A stretch of DNA of 64,000 nt from Limonium bicolor (Eukaryota; Streptophyta; Magnoliopsida; Caryophyllales; Plumbaginaceae), in the NCBI GenBank assembly GCA_023374045.1, contig CM041776.1, positions 38,942,171 to 39,006,170 of the forward strand. Direction: 5' to 3'. Position numbers and translations under genes: made by a program. The notes under the pieces were generated by a model, which saw nothing but the letters and a program-made list of their open reading frames with translations, had not been told where the DNA came from and ran no database searches. This document shows, piece after piece, positions 45,081-56,687 of the stretch. The first letter of the stretch is position 1. Each line of letters begins with the position of its first letter.

Positions 45081-46260
45081 TGCACTACGGTGCTACTTTG
45101 CGCTTACCGTTAGGACTATCAAACGATTCACGTTGTGTTCCAAAATTTGTATGAATGTAGTACTACCTACACACTTCATTGTGGCAAAAAATGGTGGGCA
45201 CGGACAGCTGCTACGTATTCAAAAAAATAGTCAAAGTCCCTAACAAACGTGAAAACTGCATATTAAAAAACTGCACTACGGTGCTACTTTGCGCTTACCG
45301 TCAGGACTATCAAACGATAAACATTCACGTTTGTTCCAAAATTTGTATGAATGTAGTACTACCTACACACTTCATTGTGGCAAAAAATGGTGGTCAACGG
45401 ACAGCTGCTACGTATTCCAAAAAACAGTGAAAGTCCCTAACAAACGTGAAAACTGCATATTAAAAACTGCACTACGGTGCTACTTTGCGCTTACCGTTAG
45501 GACTATCAAACGATTCACGTTGTGTTCCAAATTTGTATGAATGTAGTACTACCTACACACTTCATTGTGGCAAAAAATGGTGGCCAACGGACAGCTTCTA
45601 CGTATTCAAAAAATAGTCAAATTCTCTAACAAACGTGAAAACTGCATATTAAAAAACTGCACTACGGTGCTACTTTGCGCTTACCGTTAGGACTATCAAA
45701 CGATTCACGTTGTGTTCCAAAATTTGTATGAATGTAGTACTACCTACACACTTCATTGTGGCAAAAAATGGTGGTCAACGGACAGCTGCTACGTATTCAA
45801 AAAAACAGTGAAAGTCCCTAACAAACGTGAAAACTGCATATTAAAAAACTGCACTACGGTGCTACTTTGCGCTTACCGTTAGGACTATCAAACGATTCAC
45901 GTTGTGTTCCAAATTTTGTATGAATGTAGTACTACCTACACACTTCATTGTGGCAAAAAATGGTGGGCAACGGACAGCTGCTACGTATTCAAAAAAATAG
46001 TCAAATTCTCTAACAAACGTGAAAACTGCATATTAAAAACTGCACTACGGTGCTACTTTGCGCTTACCGTTAGGACTATCAAACGATTCACGTTGTGTTC
46101 CAAAATTTGTATGAATGTAGTACTACCTACACACTTCATTGTGGCAAAAAATGGTGGTCAACGGACAGCTGCTACGTATTCAAAAAAATAGTCAAAGTCT
46201 CTAACAAACGTGAAAACTGCATATTAAAAAAATGCACTACTACGGTGCTACTTTGCGCTT
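45081..46260 (+). repeat. 192-bp tandem array, six units plus a partial
   Basis: The landmark TGCACTACGGTGCTAC occurs at 45081, 45272, 45468, 45658, 45850, 46041 and, slightly altered, 46233, giving spacings of 190-196. Units are nearly identical. The frames reading through it (for example 45179-45430 and 45904-46191) are repeats of the array and not genes. Confidence 0.95.
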
Positions 46261-46475
46261 ACGGTGTCGGTTGAGTCTAATGTAAGACATCAAGCAATTG
46301 AATTTTGGTCCATGTACATAGTACTACGAATCGCATGAACATATAACTACCGTTACGTAACATGGAAGATTAATAACGAGACATAGCGATATTCGTTACA
46401 TAACATATGAATAAAAATTCCAATATCCATAACAAGCATGAAATGAGTACGTAAAAATAACAATGCATAGTAGTA

Positions 46476-49250
46476 TCAAGCAGCACCGTCTCTATCTCTT
46501 CTACCCCTTCGTCCTCTTCCACCTGCACTCTCTCTCCTTGGTTGTTCGTACTCACTCGGTGTATAACGCTGTGGAGGGTTCATTGAGTTTGGTCCCCTCA
46601 AAGTCATGTCAAACGTGGAAGTCTGTGGTGGAGGAGTAACCGGGTTGGACTGAACATATGCGTCCATGGAAGTCCGAAGTGCATCGTCTTCATCTTCATC
46701 ATCAAACACATTAAGATTTGCAAAAGTAGCACTCATGTGTGCCGACCTTTCAGCTTGCGTAGTCGGTACATTTGAAGCTACCCCTCTTGAAGACCCTTCA
46801 CCGTATGGTGTGATGGATGGTGGTGTGGGATCAACGTACGAACTTGAATAAGAACTCCACTGTGGTTGATCCCATCTAGCTTGTGGATTTTGAACTACCC
46901 ACTGACTCGTCTGAGTCGGCTGACCACCAATCTGAAGATCCCATTGACTTGAACCACCCTATTGATCCCACTGATCTTGGGTACTTGTTTGACCACATAC
47001 TGATCCAGGGTGCCCACTTCACCTCCCCATCCACCTTGGGTGGATGTCTGGCCAACTGAGTACTCGTGTGTGCTGGTCTGATGACCCCACTGACCTAGTT
47101 GCTGACCGCCGAATGATGATCCCCACATACTTGACTGCTCAGTTGGAGGGGCACGATACCATGGATCATAATCATACTGGGCATCTTGCTGGCTAACCGG
47201 ATAAGAAGGTTGAGGAGGATATGTCCAGCTAGATTGAAAGATAATGGGAGCAGCCTCAATCTCAGGTTCATCAGCCTGTGGTGGTCGGCGTAACTCACTC
47301 TTTGGTCGTCGACGTGTAGACCTTCTGCTGGGGTTGTCATTCAATGAGAAGGGTGGTTGGTAGACATTGAACGCAGGGGGTGCATGATGATCAACTTGAG
47401 GCTGGACATGTCTATACCGTTGGTGATACATTGTCCCTGATTGTTGGGAGAGATATTCGGTATAAGGTCCTACATCAGCATCATGTCCATAATGTTGCAG
47501 CTGGTCTAATCCATCAGCCTGTGGCAGAACATACAAAGTTGTAAGGTAAATACGTAAGCAATTGTACTGCACCCTATTATATAATACCAAAAACAGTAAT
47601 ATATATTGTAAATGCATACCAATATGGACTGTCGACGTGCTTCTTGAGTATACCATCTTAAGCTATTTTGTTGGTACTATCATGTACTCGGACCGTGTAG
47701 TCAGTTGAACAGCAGGAGGAAATCCTTCCAAGTTTATCCGCCTATGTTCCCGGTCATTCCATAACTCTATGTATACCGCATTAATGGCAGACCAATTTGC
47801 TTCAACTCTACCTGTGCGCTTTTGGCTATGTAGCCGGTCACAGTCTAGTGGTGCTGCAGTATCGGTTGATCACGGCCGAATTGTCTCATAACCCGGTCCG
47901 GCTGATGACCCTCTATGATGTTATTCAAAATTAAAGGAACAACCATGGCACCCTCGTCCACAGAAGTGTCATCATATGGCTGCCAGACCCACTGCCATAA
48001 TAATTTTGAAATTAATTAAGAAGTGATGACATAAGGAATAACATTATCAATTATTGAAATGCAAATATACCTGTTCGTTTGTGGGTGGAACTGGAATCGA
48101 ATCAAGTATGTTACGAGCATCTCGTAAAGAAACCTGGGGAACATGTGGACTGTCCCACCTGTACATGTTAAAGAAAATTGAGCATGCACATAAATGAAAT
48201 GTATAAGTAAAATTAGCTGACAACACGCCTTACCTTTCCCCATATATCTGTGCATCAGAAAGCCCCTTAATGTGCTCTGGAAAGAATGTGGGAATTCGAG
48301 AATACGCCCACAGTGTGATTAACTTCGTCGCCCCAACGATGTAAGGAGTGTCGAACTGGGTAGCATTGCACAGACCACGGTACGTGTGTGCCAACACTGC
48401 AGAACCCCAGCTTAATTGACCTGATTCGTCAAAGTCTCTCAATAACTCCAGGTATCCACAGTCCATCATGCGACTGTCCTGGGTAGGTATCAACACCCCA
48501 CCTATTAGCCTCATAAGGAATGCACGGGCGTACCGTTGATGCACACAGCTGGCTCTCTGAAGAAGCTATCATGAAACTTTTTAGGCACTTCAAAATTCTT
48601 TTGCAACCATGACAAGGAGATCTTGTGACCCCTGATTGCGCTCTCATCTGGTTTTCTTTCCCAGCAGTTCCAAACATAAATCAGCCACAAAGGTTCATAG
48701 GTGCAATCACCACATCCCCATCAACTCTCAGGCCAAGTAAACGATGGACATCCTCCAAAGTAATGGTTACCTCACCAAATGGTAGCATGAAGGTGTGAGT
48801 TTCAGGCCTCCATCTCTCAACTAATGCACTGACAATGGAATTGTCTGCTTTAACTTCTAAAAGGATGATCCAAGAAAACCAGCATCTCGGATGTAACCAT
48901 GCAAAGCCAAGTGTGGATGCTCCACATCAACATTCCTAGAACGTAGTTTCCTTTCGGTGTATTTTCTATTTCTCATGACCTAGATTGCACAGCAATAAAA
49001 TAAATGATGTTCATAACTTCAGTTAAAAACATAAAACGTATTACGGTGAGGTTTCATGTGCTCTTTACTTACTGGGTCATCTGAAAAAAGTGCTGCAGAT
49101 ATGTGGGTAGTCTGGTATGTGAACAAAGTTGCATCATCTGGCCCCACACCAGCAACTTCTCTCTGGAATGCCATCTGCACAAGCACATATTTCAATTCAG
49201 TAGACAATAAACAACAGACACTTATTAAAAATAAGTTACAGAATTAACTA
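46476..49250 (-). pseudogene. Plant mobile domain (PMD/aminotransferase-like) protein pseudogene
   Basis: Minus-strand coding fragments in family order. 49207-49019 is an N-terminal part (EVAGVGPDDATLFTYQTTHIS). About 48950-48680 is the PMD start (LHGYIRDAGF, then LVERWRPETHTFMLPFGEV, ITLEDVHRLLGLRVDG). 48640-48550 reads ELLGRKPDESAIRG and ISLSWLQKNFEVP. 48544-48230 reads RYARAFLMRLIGGVL, LLRDFDESGQLSWGSAVLAH, LWAYSRIP. At 47900 WVWQPYDD is followed by VMRQFG. The C-terminal region is Gln/Pro/Tyr-rich and ends with an RGRRGRRDRDG basic tail at 46476. Introns interrupt it and frames change, so it is decayed. PMD proteins occur both as host MAIN/MAIL proteins and inside plant transposons; its place between MULE ends argues for the latter. 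Confidence 0.8.
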
Positions 49251-49309
49251 CATGTGCAAATATTTTTAAGCAAAGTATACATTTTTTTGTACGAAAACAA
49301 CTTACACCA

Positions 49310-50190
49310 TTTTTAAAAACTTTTCCAATAAATAATAATACCCACTTAATTATTTGACTAATTTATGCACCATTTTAAGTTAAAACAAGTCATAAAATTA
49401 ATGCATTAATTAATTCCGAATTTAAATACTAATTAAACATCTAAAACTACCAAGATTAATTTTCTCTAATAACATAAAAATACCAACCTAATTATTTGAC
49501 TAATTTATGCACCATTTTAAGTTAAAAACAAGTTATAAAATTAATGCAATAATTAAATACGAATTAAATACTAAATAAATAACTAAAACTAGCAAGATTA
49601 ATTCTCTCCTATAACATAAAAATACCAACCTAATTATTTGACTATTTATGCACCATTTTAAGTTAAAAACAAGTCATAAAATTAATGCATTAATTAATTA
49701 CGAATTTAATATAATACTAATAAAACAACTAAAACTACCAAGATTAATTCCCTCTAATAACATAAAAAATCAACCTAATATTTGACTAATTATGCAATTT
49801 ACCACCATTTAAGTTAAAAACAACAAGTCATAAAATGCATTAATTAATACGAATTTAAACATTACTAATATACAACTAAAATAAACTACCAAGATTAATC
49901 CTACAATAACATAAAAATATCACCAATAATTTATAATAAATTTATACAATATATTTACACTATATGACAAGTTCATAAAAGTTAAAAACATTAAGCATTA
50001 ATAATACTTAATTTAATACTAAATAAATAAACAAACTAAAACTACCAAGATTAATTCCTTCCAATAACATAATAATATCAACCTAATTATTTGACTAATT
50101 TATGCACCATTTTAACTTAAAACAAGTCATAAAATTAATGCATTAATTAATTACGAATTTAAATACTAATTAAACAACTAAAAATACCAA
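49310..50190 (-). repeat. AT-rich tandem array of about 140-bp units, right subterminal
   Basis: TTAATTAATTACGAATTTAA, TAATTATTTGACTAATTTATGCACC and CTACCAAGATTAATT recur about every 140-150 bases (six units). It is the inverse of the array at 40130-40800. Confidence 0.75.
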
Positions 50191-50589
50191 CATTACAAGT
50201 ATCTAGTATAAAAATGAGTAATTAAAATTAGAGAGCAACATACTAACCTCAAAGATTTTGGATGGGATTAGAAGAAGCAATTAGAAAGATTCCTACACAT
50301 TAAAATTAATTACAAAAAAACATCAATTAATATCACTAAACAAATATGCTATAAGCTAAATATTAGAACAAGTTATTAAAAACAAAATAACTAATTGAAA
50401 TTGAAAAAACTAAAACTAACCTTCTCAATTTCGTAGGGAGAGTGGTGAGTGTGGTTGGAGGTAAATGTGGTTTGAAGATAGGCATCGGGTGGATGCGTTT
50501 TTTACAAATTTTTTCGGATGTTAATAAATGCGCTCAGGTGGTGCGGTTTATTTGCAACGGGGGGAGAAAAACACGAAAAATCGCGGGCT

Positions 50590-50899
50590 TCCAACGAAAA
50601 TCGACGGCGGCGATCTCCCCAGATGGACGCCCAGGATTGCCCCGTCAGACGAGTTGTGGATCGATCTTCATTGCAAATAAACCGCATCGGGTAAGTCCAT
50701 CTATTCGCAAGAGGCGTTCATGCAGTGCGTTTTATGACAAATTTTTCCGGTAAATGGATTAACTCGATGCGGTTTACGGTAAGCTGCATTACATTGATGC
50801 GGTTTATATGTCCCGTTTTGGTACATCCGCGTAATTTTTTTGAAAAAAAGCCACCGCAAGTATTTTTTTTGACATATAGTATTTCGGCGAAAATTTTCC
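50590..50899 (-). repeat. MULE right terminal inverted repeat
   Basis: Reverse complement of the left end. The outer 130 or so bases differ from it only by a handful of changes. It contains the same GATGCGGTTTAT motifs. Confidence 0.85.
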
Positions 50900-50908
50900 A
50901 TAAGTTTG

Positions 50909-52032
50909 ATGCAGCTTTAATAATAAAGTTTGTCCGTCTATTCATAATTTGTCCAACTCAATAAAAAAATCTTATCTAAAGATACATGTAGGTTTCCTAT
51001 TTATTAACCACGGTAAATACACTAACTCAATTTAGTTTTACTATAATCGCGGTAGCGCCAAAAGCATGGGAAAATTCAATTGCACCAAACACCAATTGAA
51101 CTCGGGTTTCTATTGCGTTCTGAATTTAAAGAATTTATATTGAAGTTACAATTATTTACCTAATATCAAACAATCAAATAGGACTTTGTTTTCAAATTTT
51201 TATAAATATACCTACATTTTCACTATTTCACCACTTTATTTCAAATTCTCAAAAACTCTTCTTCTCTCTAAAATACTATGGCTTCTCTCTTGAATCAGGA
51301 GCGGAAGTGTGAGCCTCGATTTTAAACCCTATCCTATGTTGATTAAAGCTGATTAGGATCTAGTCGGGTTTAGGTCCACTTATAACCTAAGATTAATAAC
51401 TATGTCATATAACAATAATTATAAAACCTAAGCTAGCTCACTGGAACCTATTATGAGTCGCCACCTAATTTTAACCTAGAGTAAATTAGGAAATGAGAGT
51501 TCGGGTTCAGGGGCTTGGTATTCGACTTATTTAGGGTTCAATTACTTTCATTACCCCCAGAAGTCTTTTTTCCTCTACTTAGTTTAATTACGGCTTATTA
51601 CGAGTCGTTTTTAACCTAAGTGCGCGCTTATGATTTTTTTGTATTTTTAACATTTTTTTACAGAAAATTAAAGTGAAATTAAAACTACCTAAACTAGGGT
51701 TTCGGAGGCAGAATTAGGTCAAATTTTGATTCCGTCCGTGGCCACGGACCTATTGTCCGAACCCACGGACCCCAGTTAACCTAACTACACAGAAAAGTCA
51801 AATTTAAACAGAAACGAGATTTTGAAAAGTCCGGGGCCACGAACAGGATGTCCGTGGGCCCGGACACGTTTTATAAAACCCTAACTTTTGAAAATAAAAT
51901 ATCCCGCCACCGTCCGAGGGCGTCCGGGACCCCGGACATGGCGTCCGTGGGTGCGGACCGCCCTCGAACGGCGGCGTTTGGTAGGTTCCCGACGGTGTTT
52001 TGAGCTCAAATTTTATGGGTGTGTAGCCTGAA
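50909..52032. repeat. Inner left palindrome arm: LTR-retroelement-like non-coding sequence
   Basis: Inverse of 54079-55195. It contains an ATTATGAGTCGCCACCTAAT block and long stretches with repeated GTCCG(T/G)GG.C.CGGAC, including short hairpins (51740-51960). This type of sequence is familiar from non-coding plant LTR elements, but no LTR pair could be defined. Arm differences here include several transitions as well as indels. Confidence 0.7.
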
Positions 52033-54078
52033 AGATGTACAAGACGTTAGTGATTGAAAGTTTTCAATTTGACTACAAATTAAGGACGAAACTTAATGAA
52101 GAAGTTAATGATCAGAAACAGAAACAAACGACAATTCAGAGACCTTAAAGTCAGTTCGAAGTCAAATTTTAGCACCAGATTAAACACTTTGTGGGGAGTT
52201 AGGAGATTCAGATTTCTACCTGTTTTACCTCCGAATTCGATTGGATTCTTCACATCAAGGGCCCTTCGAGGCTTCGTCGGATTCGGTTCTGGCTTGAGTT
52301 CGAAAGTAGCTTCTGACCCCTTCTTCCTTGGGCTGTTAACCACGTTTTGGTTCTGTGTATTTGTGTTTTTGGTGCTTGGACGTTCAATGGGAGAAGAAAG
52401 GATGAATTTTTGGTGGTTTCGGGGTGATTTCTGTAGTGTTTCGGTATTGATTTGAGGCTTGGAAGTGTAAAAACGTGGGGAGAAGGTTTGTGGCTGTGTT
52501 TCTGACTTTGGAAGTGTTCTCTCTTGCCCTAGGTCGTTTTTGGAAGGCCTTTTATAGAAAGAGCATGGCCAAGTTGATAGAACAAGATTTTTATCTAAAA
52601 CCCTGATTTTGTGCTCTAAGAGAATCTGATTTTTTAAAACAGGCTACAGGTTGATAAAAATTCCGAAATTTTAACCAAAGATAAAAGACGATTTTAGGAC
52701 TTTTGAGAGTTGGAATCAGGTTATTTCGATAAATAACCAATTAGATTAAAATATCACAATCTGGAATCTCCATAATTCATAACTTATTATTGGAAAGTCG
52801 AAATAACGAAATCCAACGGAATTAGTCTTTAAAAATCATCCTATATGTTGTGTTAAAATTTCATGACATTTGTTTTGATTTCGGTATTTTCCAAAGGAGA
52901 GAGAAAATTACAAAAAATGATTGAATTTCTCTTTTAAATTTTGGGCTAAGGTTCCAAGATTAAATAATTTCAGGTTTATGACTGTATGTAGTCATGCTAA
53001 CCATGTGACAATTTTATTTTAATTTTGAAAACCTTTTTATTTCTATTTTGAGGCTATTTCATGTGTTAATTATTAAAGAAACTAGCTTATTAAAAGCTTA
53101 ATTTCTAGAATAAATATTATCAGAAAATCACGAAATACCTTTCATAATGACTATGATATTTGGAAGTGTTTGGAGATAATGAACAAGTCATATGAAAATA
53201 GAAATCCGAGAATGTCCTAGGAAAATCCTGCATTGGTGCATTTTGACCATTTTGCCCTTTTTGACACGTATGCCTTAGAGACTACTCCGGGGGGGGGGGG
53301 GGGGGTTAAAATTTTGGGTATAACAGGAAGCCGGAGTTTAAGTGTCATAGTGGAGTTCGATTGCCAGCTCAAATTTACTTTTTCATGTATTTTTTCTTAT
53401 CTGATTTACAGTTTTTCAGTAGATTTAAATTCATAATAAAAAGAGAATAAGAACAAAATTAGTCAAGAAACATTAAAACAAAATACGAGAAACCAACGCC
53501 CCCAAAAAGCAGGAGTCTACACGAGCAAAGGAGGGCAGGCATCAATGTGGGCTGGCATCGACGGGCGATACAAAGTGTGGGCGTCGATAAGCGCAAAAAA
53601 AGGCGAGCGTCGAGACAAGAGGTGAGATGGCGGGCGTCAATGTGGGAAGTGGAAGGGGCACACCACAGGCATGGTGAAGGGCAATCGTGGACGCCCGCTA
53701 GACCGATTTTTGACCAATTCTAGATGTTTTTAACCGATTTTGACCTAAACATAACCAATTTTAATTACTTGTTATTAGTTTTGACCTGTTTTAATTGATT
53801 CTTACTGGATTTGAACCACAATGAAATTAATGGACCGATATCAACTATTTCAACCGGTTTTGACTAACTTTGAACACATTTAACTGAATTGTAATTTCAT
53901 TGGTTTTGGACTAACCTCGACCGATTTTAATTAATTACTTTTGAAATTACGGGTAACAATTGATGGAACCCATGGTTAGAGGTGGTAGTTCATCTGTTTG
54001 AGGTGAGCAACCATCCCTGACCCTAACAGTAGAAGAGAAAGGCATGTGCAACATGCCAATGCCTTAGTTATTTTCTTT
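52033..54078. other. Spacer (loop) of the inverted duplication
   Basis: 2.05 kb between arm ends (CTGAAAG at 52032 and CTTTCAG at 54079), unique within the window. The longest frame (52096-52455, plus) is Phe/Val/Arg-rich and has no recognisable domain. 53480-53700 is G-rich with GGGCGTC / GGCGTCGA repeats, and 53700-53950 consists of repeated TTTTGACC / ACCGATTTT motifs. No gene is supported. Confidence 0.6.
53289..53306 (+). repeat. Homopolymer run of 18 G
   Basis: Pure G-run in the spacer; its length is likely uncertain in the assembly. Confidence 0.8.
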
Positions 54079-55194
54079 CAGGCTACACACCCATAAAATT
54101 TGAGCTCAAAACACCATCGGGAACCTACCAAACGCCGCCGTCCGAGGGCGGTCCGCACCCACGGACGCCATGTCCGGGGTCCCGGACGCCCTCGGACGTG
54201 GGCGGGATATTTTATTTTCAAAAGTTAGGGTTTTATAAAACGTGTCCGGACCCACGGACATCTTGTTCGTGGCCCCGGACTTTTCAAAATCTCGTTTCTG
54301 TTTAAATTTGACTTTTCTGTGTAATTAGGTTAACTGGGGTCCGTGGGTTCGGACAATAGGTCCGTGGCCACGGACGGAATCAAAATTTGACCTAATTCTG
54401 CCTCCGAAACCCTAGTTTAGGTAGTTTTAATTTCACTTTAATTTTCTGTAAAAAAATGTTAAAAATACAAAAAAATCATAAGCGCGCACTTAGGTTAAAA
54501 ACGACTCGTAATAAGCCGTAATTAAACTAAGTAGAGGAAAAACGACTTCTGGGGGTAATGAAAGTAATTGAACCCTAAATAAGTCGAATACCAAGCCCCT
54601 GAACCCGAACTCTCCTTTCCTAATTTACTCTAGGTTAAAATTAGGTGGCGACTCATAATAGGTTCCAGTGAGCTAGCTTAGATTTTAATAATTATTGTTA
54701 TATGACATAGTTATTAATCTTAGGTTATAAGTGGACCCAAAACCCGACTAGATCCTAATCAGCTTTAATCAACATAGGATAGAGTTTAAAATCGAGGCTC
54801 ACACTTCCGCTCCTGATTCAAGAGAGAAGCCATAGTATTTTAGAGAGAAGAGTTTTTGAGAATTTGAAATAAAGTGGTGAAATAGTGAAAATGTAGGTGT
54901 ATTTATAAAAATTTGAAAACAAAGTCCTATTTGATTGTTTGATATTAGGTAAATAATTGTAATTCAATAAAATTCCTTTAAATTCAGAACGCAATAGAAA
55001 CCCGAGTTCAATTGGTGTTTGGTGCAATTGAATTTTCCCATGCTTTTGGCGCTGCCGCGATTATAGTAAAACTAAATTGAGTTAGTGTATTTACCGTGGT
55101 TAATAAATAGGAAACTACATGTATCTTTAGATAGATTTTTTTATTGAGTTGACAAATTATGAATAGAAGGACAAACTTTATTATTAAAGCTGCA

Positions 55195-55204
55195 TCAAAC
55201 TTAT
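55195..55204 (-). other. Unoccupied MULE target site
   Basis: TCAAACTTAT here is the inverse of the ATAAGTTTGA duplicated around the MULE in the left arm. The flanks on both sides continue without the element. Confidence 0.85.
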
Positions 55205-55488
55205 CAATGTCAATATCGAAAACAACAAGCCTAAAAATAATAAAAAAAAATCATTTTTTTCTGTATAATCACCGGCGACCAGCGGCAGTCTTTTGCAGGG
55301 CCGCCGTTAGAGACTCTAGTTGTGGGAAAACGAGAATTTGGTTTCCGTTCTGAAAGGAGATATACAATAATCCAGAGGTAGATTATCACTTTTCACACTG
55401 CACACCCCATTTCATAACTAGTGGACCAGCGTTTTATGGTAATCTACTTTGGGAAGCTAGGGGAAAGAGAGTTTCTAGTCTGAATCGT

Positions 55489-56687
55489 ATGTCTTCAGAA
55501 TCAGGACCAGTCTCGTTGGTGAGGTTGTGGAGGACACATTTTCTGAGTCTCAGGGACGAATCACTAACACCGACCGAACCCTCTGCTCTACCAGTCATCC
55601 GCGATGTCATCCTTCCCTATCGCCATTCACTTGTAGCTGCTTCCACTCATCTCTCCCGGTATGAGGTGAAGTTTCTTCTTGCTTTTCCTCTCTTCTTGAT
55701 GTATTGGCTGCAAATTAAGTTTCTAGATGGTTGGACTGTATTTATCTGCTTTATTCAAACTTTGTGTAGGTTTCTACTGATCTGATATATCTACTGGGTG
55801 TGGCCGCTTCTTGTACTGCTTTCGCTTGTGAAGAGAACGGTGACGCAGAGATCTTCTGTGTTTTTCCGGCGTTTGTTATCTGGTACTAATTATCACGAAG
55901 GAACTTGAACATAATCTTTATCCTCGTTCTCATTTGCGGTGTCCTTGTTGCAGATCCATGACGTCGTGGCTTGTTCCGTCGCTCTCCCACTCAGCTCACG
56001 TGCTTGGTCTCAGTTGCTCGACGCTTTCTCTAATTTGGTGGCGTTTTTTCTCAATTCAAGGAGAATTAATATCGTGTTGGGCTCAGCCGGTACGGTTGAA
56101 GCAGTGCTAAGTTGTCTGGATATTACGAGGTTGCTATATAATTCCCTTATACAGTTTGAGACCAACAAAAGAGTTTGATTCAACTTCCTTGCTTTTGCAT
56201 CAGAGAACCGTAGCTAACTCTAGCAAAATGCAATTGCATCAGGTGTTTCATGGTTCAAACGACCACAGATTATCACTTTCGGACAATGTCCAGTTACTCA
56301 ACTCTTCTCCATGTTGTTAATTGCTGCCATGCTCAGCTACATATATCTGTTTCTCGTCGATGTGATGGTGAAACTTCTGAAGAAAGGGCACATAACTTTC
56401 CCAAGTCGAGTTGCTTATGGAAAATTCAAGCCGTGGCATTCTCCATGATTGGTGCAGTGTTCTCAAGGGACGGGTCCTTGCTGCCTGTGGAAATTTGGCA
56501 TTTAACACTTGAGGTCATTGCCGTCAAATTGTTCATGTTTTTCTAAACTGAAAAATATCATCTGACTATGATCCTTCAATTTGCCAAGCAAATGATGCTG
56601 GTTCTTATTCTGAATATAGTTACTTAGGAAGGTGATGGATCCATTAGCAAAAAAGGCCATTCTTTTAGAAGATGCTGTTATGCCCCG
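55489..56687 (+). pseudogene. HEATR6 copy 2, exons 1-5
   Basis: Exon 1 55489-55665 (59 codons, MSSESGPVSLVRLWRTHFLS to HLSRYE, donor GAG|GTGAAG). Exon 2 55770-55882 (113 nt, one short of copy 1). Exon 3 55954-56129 (176 nt; IHDVVACSVALPLSSRAW, SQLLDAFSNLVAFFLNSRR, SAGTVEAVLSCLDIT). Exon 4 56243-about 56530 (starts VFHGSNDHRLSLS; later SCLWKIQAVAFSMIGAVFS in another frame). Exon 5 56628-56687 (KVMDPLAKKAILLEDAVMP). Exon 2 as found in copy 1 followed by exon 3 as found here would be in frame, so the lesions are complementary. Confidence 0.75.

Larger units (their letters stand above)
39636..50899. mobile_element. 11.3 kb Mutator-like element (MULE) with MURA-type and PMD genes
   Basis: Both ends read GGAAAATTTTCGCCGAAAT inward. 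The terminal inverted repeats stay alignable for roughly 300 bp, ending past a shared ATCCTGGGCGTCCATCTGG block (near 39885 and 50630). A 9-10 bp target duplication flanks it: AAAGTTTGA at 39627-39635 and ATAAGTTTGA at 50900-50909. The right palindrome arm has the unoccupied target at 55195-55204. Inside, a MURA-like transposase (plus) and a plant-mobile-domain gene (minus) point toward one another. Between them are a CACTA terminus, a 12-bp minisatellite and a 192-bp tandem array. Both genes are broken, so this copy looks non-autonomous. Confidence 0.9.
27731..52032. repeat. Left arm of a giant inverted duplication
   Basis: Reverse-complementary to 54079-64000. Anchor pairs: 27731 with 64000; exon 7 at 28767-29117 with 62611-62960; a Stowaway at 30467-30685 with 61034-61261; exon 6 at 36835-36903 with 57970-58039; exon 1 at 39161-39335 with 55489-55665; 50909 with about 55195; 52032 with 54079. 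The left arm is longer because it holds an 11.3 kb MULE (39636-50899) and Copia pol sequence (about 32560-36245) that the right arm lacks. Exon 7 differs by a single base in about 351. Confidence 0.95.

Noticed and set aside
45179..46191. Several overlapping plus-strand frames with repeated MNVVLPTHFIV-type sequence
   Set aside because: They are translations of the 192-bp tandem array; frame and length follow the repeat, and there is no domain.
52096..52455. 119-codon plus-strand frame in the palindrome spacer
   Set aside because: Low-complexity Phe/Arg/Val sequence without a domain, splice context or partner in the arms.
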